Of a stretch of 64,000 bases of DNA, positions 47,123 to 54,860 are shown piece by piece. The notes beneath the pieces were generated by a model that was not told where the DNA came from, did no database searches, and saw only the letters and a list, made by a program, of their open reading frames with translations. Location of the stretch: assembly GCA_944322635.1 (NCBI GenBank), contig CALUPL010000031.1, forward strand, positions 1-64,000, given 5' to 3'. Numbering within the stretch: the first letter of the stretch is position 1; every line of letters begins with the position of its first letter. A program made the position numbers and the translations under genes. The DNA is from an uncultured Mailhella sp. (GTDB lineage Bacteria; Desulfobacterota; Desulfovibrionia; Desulfovibrionales; Desulfovibrionaceae).

Positions 47123-47153
47123 CAAAAAAGGCCGCCGGAATCTCCGGCGGCCT
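47123..47153 (-). terminator. Terminator of rubrerythrin
   Basis: AGGCCGCCGGA and TCCGGCGGCCT form a perfect 11-bp stem at 47129-47153, followed on the minus strand by TTTTTT. It lies about 33 bp past the stop. Confidence 0.92.
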
Positions 47154-47185
47154 GAAAGGCCCGCAGCCTGCGGTCAGGCGCGAAA

Positions 47186-47677
47186 TTACTTCACGGTGTA
47201 GAACTTGTCGCCGGAAGCGCCGCACACGGGGCACTTGCCTTCAAACTTGCCCTTGCTGATGAAGCCGCACACGGGGCAGATGTAGTAGTCTTCGGCATCG
47301 GTGGCGGGGTCGGTGGCCACATCCTTGTAGAGTTCGGCATGCACGCCTTCCACTTTGCACACCATGTCGAGATACTTGGCTACGGCCATTTCCTCTTCGT
47401 TTCTGGCGTCGAGGATCATGCCGGGATACATGTTCACGCATTCGTGGGTTTCACCGGCAATGGCGGCCTGAATGTTTTCGGCGGTGCTCTTCACTTCCTT
47501 GGCGTTGCGGAAATGGGCAAGAGCATGGATGGTTTCGGCTTCGGCAGCGGCACGGAACAGCTTGGCGGCCTGCTTGCAGCCTTCCTTTTCGGCCTGAGCG
47601 GCAAAGGCGAGATACTTGCGGTTGGCCTGGGATTCACCGGCAAAAGCTTCCATCAGGTTTTCATAGGTCTTGCTCAT
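47186..47677 (-). CDS. rbr: Rubrerythrin
   Basis: Rubrerythrin reduces hydrogen peroxide in the cytoplasm of anaerobes through a di-iron site fed by a rubredoxin centre. The 163-residue product has a ferritin-like four-helix part with EAFAGESQANRKYLAFA, EAETIHALAHFRNA and AGETHECVNMYPGM, whose Glu and His residues bind the iron pair. A C-terminal rubredoxin domain follows with CPVCGFISKGKFEGKCPVCG. It is shorter than the classic 190-residue form. AAGGAG lies before the ATG at 47677. A dyad upstream may be a stress operator. Confidence 0.96.
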   Translation of the reverse strand: MSKTYENLMEAFAGESQANRKYLAFAAQAEKEGCKQAAKLFRAAAEAETIHALAHFRNAKEVKSTAENIQAAIAGETHECVNMYPGMILDARNEEEMAVAKYLDMVCKVEGVHAELYKDVATDPATDAEDYYICPVCGFISKGKFEGKCPVCGASGDKFYTVK

Positions 47678-47728
47678 AAGGACTCCTTGTGCGAAAAAAC
47701 GTTGACGTTGAGTTTCTTTGTGTGGGGC

Positions 47729-47751
47729 GTTCCTTATCAGGAACAATTCCT
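47729..47751. promoter_or_regulatory. Overlapping dyads upstream of rubrerythrin
   Basis: GTTCCT-TATC-AGGAAC (47729-47744) shares its right arm with AGGAA-CAA-TTCCT (47739-47751). It lies 52-74 bp upstream of the rbr ATG, in the gap shared with the divergent yigZ-like gene, where an operator would be expected. Confidence 0.4.
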
Positions 47752-47848
47752 ATTTATGTCAGAGCTCCCGCTTTGTAAAGGATTTTTTGCGGTGAGCGGG
47801 ATTTTTTTTGTGTTTTTTTTATAATTAATTGAGATTAAAAGGTTTTTT

Positions 47849-48523
47849 ATGGCATCATCCTACATGGTTCCCAATTTGCCTCTGTTTGACGAGGCTCTCT
47901 GGGGCCGCGCGGGGCAGGAAAACTGCCGGATTCGCTTTGAAGAGGAGATAAAGCGCAGCCGGTTCATCACCACTCTGGCCCGTGCCGACAGCAGGGAAAG
48001 GGCGCTTGCCTTCGTGGAATGCATACGCCGGGAGTTTCCCGACGCGAGGCACAACTGCTGGGCCTATGCCGTAGGCAGGCCCGGCGACACGGCGAGGGTG
48101 GGACAGAGCGACGACGGCGAGCCTCACGGCACGGCGGGCAGACCCATGCTTGCGCAGCTTCTTTACGGAGGCGTGGGGGAACTCGTGGCCGTGACCACTC
48201 GATATTTCGGCGGCATAAAGCTCGGAACGGGAGGCCTCACCCGGGCGTATCAGAACGGCGTGAAGCAGGCGCTCGTGCTTTTGCCGGTAACGGAGAAGAA
48301 GGTGTTCGTGCGTGCTCTTGCGGAAGTGGACTATGCCCGCGTCGATCGCTTCTACAGGTTGCTTCCCCGCTTTCAGGCCCGCGTGGTGGAAGAGAATTTC
48401 GGAACTCGGGCGCTGTTTGTTCTGGAACTTCCCGAAGACATGGCAGAGCCGTGTCGCGTGGAACTCAGGGAAGCCACGGACGGAGCCAGCGAGCTTGTGC
48501 TGGCGGAAGAGGAGAAGGGATGA
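47849..48523 (+). CDS. YigZ/IMPACT family protein
   Basis: The 224-residue protein has the UPF0029 N-terminal fold with FEEEIKRSRFITTLARADSRERALAFV, HNCWAYAVG, DDGEPHGTAGRPML and TTRYFGGIKLGTGGLTRAY. Together these are diagnostic for YigZ/IMPACT proteins. A smaller C-terminal domain follows. Related proteins influence translation regulation in eukaryotes; the bacterial role is unclear. The ATG at 47849 has AAAAGG upstream, and TATAAT lies at 47820-47825. Its last 4 bp overlap the asparaginase start (ATGA), so the two are translationally coupled. Confidence 0.92.
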   Translation: MASSYMVPNLPLFDEALWGRAGQENCRIRFEEEIKRSRFITTLARADSRERALAFVECIRREFPDARHNCWAYAVGRPGDTARVGQSDDGEPHGTAGRPMLAQLLYGGVGELVAVTTRYFGGIKLGTGGLTRAYQNGVKQALVLLPVTEKKVFVRALAEVDYARVDRFYRLLPRFQARVVEENFGTRALFVLELPEDMAEPCRVELREATDGASELVLAEEEKG

Positions 48524-49491
48524 AAAGAATTCTCATGCTGGCCACGGGAGGAACCATTGCCTGTGAGCCTTCGGAGGACGGGCTTGTGCCGCGTCTTTCC
48601 GGCGAAGCCATGCTTCGTTTTCTGAAAGGAGCGGATCTCCCCTGCGAGGTGGAGGTGCGTGAACTCATGAATCTCGACAGCAGCAATCTTCAGCCCGAGG
48701 ACTGGGCCTCCATGGCCCGGGCTGTGGCCGAAGCGTGCCCGGAGTTCGACGGCTTCGTCATTACGCACGGCACGGACACGCTGGCCTACACGGCGGCGGC
48801 GCTGCATCAGATGCTGAAAAATCTGCCGAAGCCGGTCATCATTACCGGCTCACAGCTTCCTCTTACGGCAGAGGGCTCCGACGGCCCCCGCAATCTGCGG
48901 GAAGCCTTTTTCGTGGCCTGTGAGGGCGTGCCCGGCGTATTCGTGTCGTTCCACGGTTCCGTCATCGACGGAGCCAGGGCCAAGAAGATGCACACGGAAA
49001 GCTTTGCCGCCTATGCAAGCGTGAACGCGCCTCTTGCCCGCATCACTCCGGAAGGCGTGCTGTGGAAGGAGCGTCGTCCTCTGCCGGACGGTCCTCTGGA
49101 ACTTCTCACGGGGCTTGAGCGTCGGGTATGCGTGCTCAAGCTCGTGCCCGGCACGTCGCCCTCTCTTCTTGACATGATGGTGGATGCCGGATACCGGGGC
49201 ATCATCATAGAAGGCTTCGGGGCCGGCGGGGTACCCAACGACAGCCGGGGCAGCTTTCTTCCTTCCATACGGCGGGCCGTGGAAATGGGCGTGATCATTG
49301 TTTGCGCCTCGCAGTGCGTTTTCGACGGCGTGGATCTTTCCCGTTATCCCATAGGCGTGCTTGCCGCGAGGCTTGGCGCCGTTTCCGGAGGCGACAAGAC
49401 CGTGGAAACGCTTACCGTACGGCTCATGCAGGCGCTGCATTACTGCGGCGGCGCACAGGAGGTGCGGGCCTTTATGGAAAGACCCGTTTAG
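48520..49491 (+). CDS. ansA: Type I L-asparaginase
   Basis: Asparaginase hydrolyses asparagine to aspartate and ammonia. The 323-residue product has both catalytic Thr motifs: LATGGTIACEP (residues 7-17) and the TDT segment in ITHGTDTLAYTAAAL. PVIITGSQLPL and GVFVSFHGSVIDGARAKKMH also match the family. It lacks a signal peptide, so it is cytoplasmic and of the AnsA type. It overlaps the upstream IMPACT gene by 4 bp; the frame extends further upstream only as a shadow of that gene. Confidence 0.93.
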   Translation: MKRILMLATGGTIACEPSEDGLVPRLSGEAMLRFLKGADLPCEVEVRELMNLDSSNLQPEDWASMARAVAEACPEFDGFVITHGTDTLAYTAAALHQMLKNLPKPVIITGSQLPLTAEGSDGPRNLREAFFVACEGVPGVFVSFHGSVIDGARAKKMHTESFAAYASVNAPLARITPEGVLWKERRPLPDGPLELLTGLERRVCVLKLVPGTSPSLLDMMVDAGYRGIIIEGFGAGGVPNDSRGSFLPSIRRAVEMGVIIVCASQCVFDGVDLSRYPIGVLAARLGAVSGGDKTVETLTVRLMQALHYCGGAQEVRAFMERPV

Positions 49492-49563
49492 TCGCGGCCG
49501 TTTGCCTTGCCTTTTCCCCTTTTTTGCGTCACAAAAGAAAAAATTACCTTTGTGGAGACAATG

Positions 49564-50070
49564 ATGAGCAATCCCCTTATCCTCATGGAAACTTCCTCCG
49601 GCGACATTCTGCTGGAACTTTTTGAAGACAAGGCTCCTGCCACGGTAGCCAACTTTCTGCGCTACGTGGATGAGGAGTTCTACAACAATACCGTTTTTCA
49701 CCGCGTCATCAAGGATTTCATGATCCAGGGCGGAGGACTCGGCGTGCGCATGGACGAGAAGCCCACGCATGAACCCGTGGTCAACGAGGCCGGCAACGGT
49801 CTTTCCAACAAGCGCGGCACCCTGGCCATGGCCCGCACGTCGGAACCTCATTCCGCCGCGGCGCAGTTCTTCATCAATGTGGTGGACAACGAGGAGCTTG
49901 ACCATAAGGACGACACTCCGGAAGGGTACGGCTACTGCGTGTTCGGCCGCGTGGAAGACGGCATGGACGTGGTGGACAAGATTGCAAAACTCAAGGTCAA
50001 GCCCCAGGGTGAACATGAGGCCGTGCCTCTGGACATGGTCGTCATTACCCGCGTCAGTCGTTTTGAATAG
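49564..50070 (+). CDS. Peptidyl-prolyl cis-trans isomerase, cyclophilin type
   Basis: The 168-residue protein has LMETSSGDILLELFEDKAP, TVANFLRYVDEEFYNNTVFHRVI, FMIQGGG, GTLAMARTSEPHSAAAQFFI and VFGRVEDGMDVVD, the full cyclophilin core. It speeds proline isomerisation during folding. No signal peptide is visible, so it is probably cytoplasmic (PpiB-like). Two ATGs stand in a row; GGAG is better spaced from the second (49564). A terminator follows. Confidence 0.95.
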   Translation: MSNPLILMETSSGDILLELFEDKAPATVANFLRYVDEEFYNNTVFHRVIKDFMIQGGGLGVRMDEKPTHEPVVNEAGNGLSNKRGTLAMARTSEPHSAAAQFFINVVDNEELDHKDDTPEGYGYCVFGRVEDGMDVVDKIAKLKVKPQGEHEAVPLDMVVITRVSRFE

Positions 50071-50083
50071 CCGTCAGTGACGG

Positions 50084-50110
50084 AGAGCCGGTCTTGTGCC
50101 GGCTCTTTTT
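50084..50110 (+). terminator. Terminator after cyclophilin
   Basis: AGAGCCGG (50084-50091) and CCGGCTCT (50099-50106) form an 8-bp stem followed by TTTTT, 14 bp past the stop. Confidence 0.88.
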
Positions 50111-50177
50111 GTCTTTCCGCCGGGCTGCGGAAGCACGGACAGACGATCCGTTTCCGGGTCGATTGCAGGAGCGTTTT

Positions 50178-50618
50178 GTGGAAGCTGTTTCTGGTTCAGG
50201 CTCATTGCCGCTCTTTTGGATTGTGCTCATTCTCATATGTCTGCTGTTTTTGTTCATCCGCAAGGGAAACAAAAAGTCGGCAAGGCACGCTCATCCTTCT
50301 CCGGCTACGGGCATTCCCGAAGGCATGGAAGAGACTTATCGCTGCGGGGTGGATCCCTGCAGCTGCGGAATGCCGGTCATGTACACGCTGCATACGTGCC
50401 GCCACTGCGTGAAGCTCAAGGACTTTCTCGATCGGCACGGCATTGCTCACCGGCTCATTTATGTGGATGATTTCGCCGATCCGGCCAGAAAGGAGATCAT
50501 GACGACGCTCCGTTCCCATAACCCCCGCGGTTCCTTCCCCACTCTGGTGGTTCCGGACGGCCGCAGCGTGGTCGGCTTCCGCGAAGAGGCCGTAAAAAGT
50601 CTGTTCGGACTTGACTGA
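50178..50618 (+). CDS. Membrane-anchored glutaredoxin-like protein
   Basis: The 146-residue protein starts at a GTG with AGGAG 7 bp upstream. One hydrophobic segment at about 10-28 (LPLFWIVLILICLLFLFIRK), followed by basic residues, suggests an N-out anchor with the domain in the cytoplasm. The C-terminal domain has the glutaredoxin pair CRHC (74-77), a VKLKDFLDRHGI helix and SFPTLVVPDG with the cis-Pro. Three further cysteines in CGVDPCSCG (56-64) precede the domain and could bind metal or form disulfides. It probably reduces protein disulfides or glutathione-like mixed disulfides at the membrane. A longer frame from a TTG at 50094 has no ribosome site. Confidence 0.82.
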   Translation: MEAVSGSGSLPLFWIVLILICLLFLFIRKGNKKSARHAHPSPATGIPEGMEETYRCGVDPCSCGMPVMYTLHTCRHCVKLKDFLDRHGIAHRLIYVDDFADPARKEIMTTLRSHNPRGSFPTLVVPDGRSVVGFREEAVKSLFGLD

Positions 50619-50696
50619 GCGCCGTTCGGAAAACTTTCCACACATGTCCGCGGCCTTTGCGCAGAAAGGGCATGTTCTTAACGCCGAGGAGCTTTG

Positions 50697-52337
50697 ATGA
50701 ACAAAAAATATATCGTTGGCGGTCTTGTCTTCTGGGCCGGTCTGTCCGGCTACATGGGGCTGCGCATTCTGGAAAGCTACACGGAAGACGCCGTGTTCGC
50801 GGCGCTTTCCGCCGTACCCGCGCAGGCACAGGAGATAAGGTATTCCTTCCTCAACAACACGCTCAGTCTGAAGGGCGTGGAATACGAGCTCCCCGACGAC
50901 AAGATCATGCACAAGGGCACCATAGAAAGCGTGGAGGTGACGGGCTTCAACCGCAAGTGCATGTTCGTCAAGCCCAACATGCCCGCCTACGATCCCGACG
51001 CCCTTCCCGTTGTGGCCGAGTCCGTCACGGCTACGGGCATTGTGGACAACGTGCACGTCGGGCAGACGAGGGTGGAGCAGAGAGTCGGCGAGGCTAAGCT
51101 GCGTGGCTGGTATCAGCGACTCGGAATGCTTCTGGATCAGCACAGTCAGCACAACGGCGAGGCTTCGTTTTTTGAGGAGCTTTACCGCTGCCGTCTGGAC
51201 GGCCTGGAGCTTCGCAACATAGCGGCGGTCATTTCCGATCCCGACACGCAGCCGGTGAGACTTGAAGCGGCAGGATTTGAGCTTCCGAAGGGCGTGCGTG
51301 CGCCTCGCGGCATGGAGAATGTCTCTCCCGTGAGTGTGCGGATTTCAGGGGTTCGTTTTGCCGGTGGGAATTTTGCCGGCGCTCTTCAGCAGCTGGATCT
51401 TGAGGACGTGCTCCTGCCCGAGCCTGCCGTTACGGCGGAGTTTTTGCGTCTGAACAGAGAAGCAGATGCGTCTGATCCGGGAGAGATGGCCGGAAGCGTC
51501 GTCGATGCGCTGTCGGACAGAATGCTTGTGCTCATGGCGAAGAACTATGAAGACAGGGTCCCGGTGGCCAGAACCGCGATGCAGGGCGGAGTTTTCACCA
51601 CGTGGGAGAGCTCGGGAGGCGGCAAATCCGGGGGGGCTTCCCTGAGCGTTTCTCTGAAGAGTCTGAACCATGCGCTTTCCATGACGGAGAAAGGCAGCTT
51701 CAAGACGACTACGTCCCTTTCCGGATTGAACTTCAAGCTCCCGGACTTCATGGGAAGCAACGCCATCATTTCCCGCTATGCGCCCGACGGACTCACGCTG
51801 AACATGACCAGCGACGCGCTTGCCGGAGACACGGAACTTTCCGGAAAGGCCCGCTATGAACTGGAAGGCCTCGGCGTACTCGAAGGCGATATTGATATGA
51901 GCGGCGACATCCGTGCCCTTCGGAAGGCCACGATGGAGGGAGTTTCGGACGACGTGCTGGAAAGTCTCATGGAGAATCTGCGCCTCGGACGTTTGAACCT
52001 GATCTACCGGGATTCCGGTCTGGTTCCCATGGGCATGGAACTTGCGGCACGGTGGAAGTTCAAAAATCCTGAAGAATTTCTTCAGAATTCCGTTGCCGTG
52101 CTGAAGGCCTTTGAACATTCTCCCGAAAGCCCCGTGCAGGAACTCTGCCGTGCGCTTTCGGAGCAGCTTTCCATGCCCGGTGAGTTCACCATGACCGTTG
52201 CACCGAAGCAGCCCATGAATTTCGCGGAGGCTCTTGCTCTTGCGTCCGTGGATCCCGACGAGTTGCCCGTGACCTTTACCTCGAAGCCGGGCACGAAACC
52301 GCTGAAAGATTATATCCAGCCGGGGGATGAAAAATGA
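50697..52337 (+). CDS. Membrane-anchored protein of unknown function, paralogue A
   Basis: The 546-residue protein has one N-terminal hydrophobic segment (MNKKYIVGGLVFWAGLSGYMG) and a long soluble part that should face the periplasm. Distinct segments are VPAQAQEIRYSFLNNTLSLKG, ALPVVAESVTATGI, GWYQRLGMLL, EASFFEELYRCRLDG, SGKARYELEGLGVLEGD, LIYRDSGLVPMGMELAARW and MPGEFTMTVAPKQPMNFAEA. The repeated strand-like layout resembles DUF945/AsmA-like envelope proteins, but I cannot assign a family. GAGGAG precedes the ATG. The next gene overlaps by 4 bp and is a paralogue over its full length. No catalytic motif was seen. Confidence 0.82.
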   Translation: MNKKYIVGGLVFWAGLSGYMGLRILESYTEDAVFAALSAVPAQAQEIRYSFLNNTLSLKGVEYELPDDKIMHKGTIESVEVTGFNRKCMFVKPNMPAYDPDALPVVAESVTATGIVDNVHVGQTRVEQRVGEAKLRGWYQRLGMLLDQHSQHNGEASFFEELYRCRLDGLELRNIAAVISDPDTQPVRLEAAGFELPKGVRAPRGMENVSPVSVRISGVRFAGGNFAGALQQLDLEDVLLPEPAVTAEFLRLNREADASDPGEMAGSVVDALSDRMLVLMAKNYEDRVPVARTAMQGGVFTTWESSGGGKSGGASLSVSLKSLNHALSMTEKGSFKTTTSLSGLNFKLPDFMGSNAIISRYAPDGLTLNMTSDALAGDTELSGKARYELEGLGVLEGDIDMSGDIRALRKATMEGVSDDVLESLMENLRLGRLNLIYRDSGLVPMGMELAARWKFKNPEEFLQNSVAVLKAFEHSPESPVQELCRALSEQLSMPGEFTMTVAPKQPMNFAEALALASVDPDELPVTFTSKPGTKPLKDYIQPGDEK

Positions 52338-53968
52338 ATAAGAAGTATGTGATCGGGGCGTTCGTTCTTGTTTGTGCCGGCGTGGCCGGATGGTTCGGTA
52401 TGCGTACCGTTGAAACCCGTACCGAGGAATCCGTGGCCGAGGCTCTTGCCGCCGTGCCCGCAAAAGCCCGGGAAATACGGTATTCCTTCCTTGAAAACAC
52501 GCTTACGCTGAACGGGGTGGAATACGAGTTTGCCGACGCCGGACTTGAGCGCAGGGGCAGCATTGAAAGAGTGGAGGTAAAGGGCTTCAACCGCAAGTAC
52601 GTCTTCATCCGGTCCGACGAGCCCTACAATCCCGATGCGCTTCCCGTTGTGGCCGAATCCATTACCGCCGAGGGCATTGCCGACAAGATGACGTTCGATC
52701 GGACGAGCGTTGTGGAACAGAAGGTGGAAAAGGTGCAGCTTACAGGCTGGTATCAGAGGCTCGGCACGCTTCTCAGCCAGCGAAAGGATCACATGGGCGA
52801 GGCTTCCTTCTTTGAGGAACTGTACCGTTGCCGTATCGACGGCATGGAAGCCTCCGGCATAAGCATGAAGCTTTCCGATTCCGACATGGTCCCCGTAAAC
52901 GTCAATGTGGGGAAGATTGCGCTTGTCGAAGGCATACGCGCTCCCCGAGGGGAGGAAAAGGTTTCTCCCGTCAGTCTGGGCTTTTTCGGTCTGCGCTTTT
53001 CCGGTAAGGATTTTTCCGGCGGGCTGGATACGCTGGAGCTGCGGGACATCCTTGTGCCCGACCCCGAGATTCTTGCCGAATTCATCCGGGTGGGCAGAAG
53101 GCTGGAAGCCGTCGAAGAGGAAGATTTGCTCGACGCTGTCGGCGAGAAGCTCGTCACCGATCTTGATCTCCTCATACGCAAGGCCTATGAGGATAAAATG
53201 CCCGTAGGTCGCATATTCATGGAAGGCGGCAGCTTCGCCATTCAGGATACCCCCGCTGAGGAGGGGGCGAAGCCTTCCGTCTTCTCCATGGCGATGAACA
53301 GCCTTGATTATCGCTTGTCCGTGACGGAAGAAGGGGCAAGCAGGTATGTCACGGATCTTTCCGGACTCAAGCTGAAGTTCCCGGATACCATGGAGGAATA
53401 CGACATACTTTCCCGCTATGCTCCGGAGGGGCTGACTCTGAATGCGACCAGCGACAGTCTTCTGGGCAGGGACGCCTTTTCCGGCAAGGCCCGCTATGAG
53501 CTGGAAGGGCTCGGCGTTCTGGAAGGAGACATGGCGTTTCTCGGCGACATTCGTGGCCTTCTCGACGCTGCAGTGTACGGGGGCGCGCCGTCCGATCTGG
53601 ATGCACTCATGAACAACCTGCGGATCAAGGGCATGAACGTGGTGTACCGGGATTCCGGCCTTGTGCCCATGAGCGTGGAAATAGCGGCCCGGTGGGACGA
53701 CTCGACGGTTGAGAATGTGCTGACTGATATTTCGGGCCTTCTGCAGAAAATGACGCAGGAGAAGGAAAGACCCGTGCGGGAGTTCGGCTCTGCCATGCTT
53801 GTGATGTGCGATCACCCCGGGGAATTCACCATGACCGTTGCTCCCGAAAGGCCCATGAATTTTACGGAAGCGGTCATGCTGGCCTCTTTGAACCCCGACA
53901 AGCTTCCCATTACTTTCAGCGCAAAGCCGGGCACGAAGCCGCTGAGGGACTATCTGCCGCAAAAGTAG
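52334..53968 (+). CDS. Membrane-anchored protein of unknown function, paralogue B
   Basis: This 544-residue protein starts at an ATG overlapping the stop of paralogue A (ATGA) and matches it along its whole length. Shared blocks include EIRYSFLENTLTLNGVEYE, DALPVVAESITAEGI, GWYQRLGTLL, GEASFFEELYRCRIDG, APRG-EKVSPVS, SGKARYELEGLGVLEGD and VYRDSGLVPMSVEIAARW. It has the same N-terminal anchor (MNKKYVIGAFVLVCAGVAGW). The middle, around 200-330, is the most diverged. The pair arose by tandem duplication and is probably made in equal amounts, which would suit a heteromeric complex. Function is unknown. A terminator follows. Confidence 0.82.
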   Translation: MNKKYVIGAFVLVCAGVAGWFGMRTVETRTEESVAEALAAVPAKAREIRYSFLENTLTLNGVEYEFADAGLERRGSIERVEVKGFNRKYVFIRSDEPYNPDALPVVAESITAEGIADKMTFDRTSVVEQKVEKVQLTGWYQRLGTLLSQRKDHMGEASFFEELYRCRIDGMEASGISMKLSDSDMVPVNVNVGKIALVEGIRAPRGEEKVSPVSLGFFGLRFSGKDFSGGLDTLELRDILVPDPEILAEFIRVGRRLEAVEEEDLLDAVGEKLVTDLDLLIRKAYEDKMPVGRIFMEGGSFAIQDTPAEEGAKPSVFSMAMNSLDYRLSVTEEGASRYVTDLSGLKLKFPDTMEEYDILSRYAPEGLTLNATSDSLLGRDAFSGKARYELEGLGVLEGDMAFLGDIRGLLDAAVYGGAPSDLDALMNNLRIKGMNVVYRDSGLVPMSVEIAARWDDSTVENVLTDISGLLQKMTQEKERPVREFGSAMLVMCDHPGEFTMTVAPERPMNFTEAVMLASLNPDKLPITFSAKPGTKPLRDYLPQK

Positions 53969-54020
53969 GCTGATCCCCGATGCCGGACACGGGCCCGTTC
54001 CGTGCCGCGGAAATGACGAA

Positions 54021-54056
54021 AAGGGCGACGGAGAAATCCGCCGCCCTTGCTGTTTT
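54021..54056 (+). terminator. Terminator after the paralogue pair
   Basis: AAGGGCG-A-CGGA and TCCG-C-CGCCCTT pair around GAAA at 54021-54047, with TTTTT at 54052-54056. Confidence 0.85.
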
Positions 54057-54290
54057 TCGTTGGAGGGAAAAGAATCGTTTTTTCGGAGCGCGGGTTCGGG
54101 CCGGGCGCGTTGTCGTTTGAGTGCATGCTTTGCTCTTCTCCGCTGCGTTTCAACGAGGAATGTTTCGGGCTCGTCTGAAAGAAGTCGGCACGAAGCGTTT
54201 TTCGGAAAAGGGAGGCGGAATGTCGGCCGCTCGTCGCTTCCGAATGTGCCGGAACGTTTTGCCGACACGCCTTCTTCCTGCGGACAAAAG

Positions 54291-54338
54291 AAAAAAGCTC
54301 CCGCTCTGCGAAGAAGTTTTCTCATGCAGGGCGGGAGC
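54291..54338 (-). terminator. Terminator of the TRAP-TAXI operon
   Basis: GCTCCCGC (54297-54304) pairs with GCGGGAGC (54331-54338) around a long loop. TTTTTT follows on the minus strand, 28 bp past the zinc-ribbon gene stop. Confidence 0.85.
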
Positions 54339-54365
54339 AGGAACATCCTGTGCTTCGGAATCCGG

Positions 54366-54860
54366 TTATCTGGGAATGTGCGTTTTCCAGATATGCCTGA
54401 CGGGATGGGTTTCGTTGTAGTGTTCATGGAAGACCTTGAGACGGCGCTGTATGCGCAGCACGCGGCGCATGAGCTCGCTCAGGCTGAAGAAGGCCGTGGA
54501 AATGAGTATGCACACCACCAGCGTGGCTATGCCTGCGTAAAGGTAGAGCATGCATACTTCGGGATCGGGGTCGTCCATCTGCCAGACGAAGAGGAAAAAT
54601 CCCAGAATGCCGAGCATCCAGAGAAGATGGGCGCATCCTTTGATGATGCTTTCCATGGGAACGCGGGCATAGGGGTTTACCTCCACCAGAGCCGTCCATT
54701 CATCGCTTCCGCATTCCGGACAGCGGCCGAGATAGTCGGGAAAAATGGTCTTGCAATGAGCGCACTGCAGCTCCTGCTGCACGTTGCCGTCCATGCTTTT
54801 TCTGACGACTGCGGGACGCAGGGAGCGCTTGGCGATGATGCCTTTTCTTCTTCTGTTCAT
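54366..54860 (-). CDS. Zinc-ribbon membrane protein, last gene of the TRAP operon
   Basis: The 164-residue protein has a basic N-terminus (MNRRRKGIIAKRSLRPAVVRK) and a C4 zinc ribbon, CAHCKTIFPDYLGRCPECG (about 33-51). Two membrane helices follow (about 78-95 and 105-128), then a basic C-terminal tail. Both ends should lie in the cytoplasm. Its ATG overlaps the TRAP permease stop (ATGA), so translation is coupled. I know no established TRAP subunit of this kind; it could be an accessory or assembly factor. A terminator follows directly. Confidence 0.8.
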   Translation of the reverse strand: MNRRRKGIIAKRSLRPAVVRKSMDGNVQQELQCAHCKTIFPDYLGRCPECGSDEWTALVEVNPYARVPMESIIKGCAHLLWMLGILGFFLFVWQMDDPDPEVCMLYLYAGIATLVVCILISTAFFSLSELMRRVLRIQRRLKVFHEHYNETHPVRHIWKTHIPR

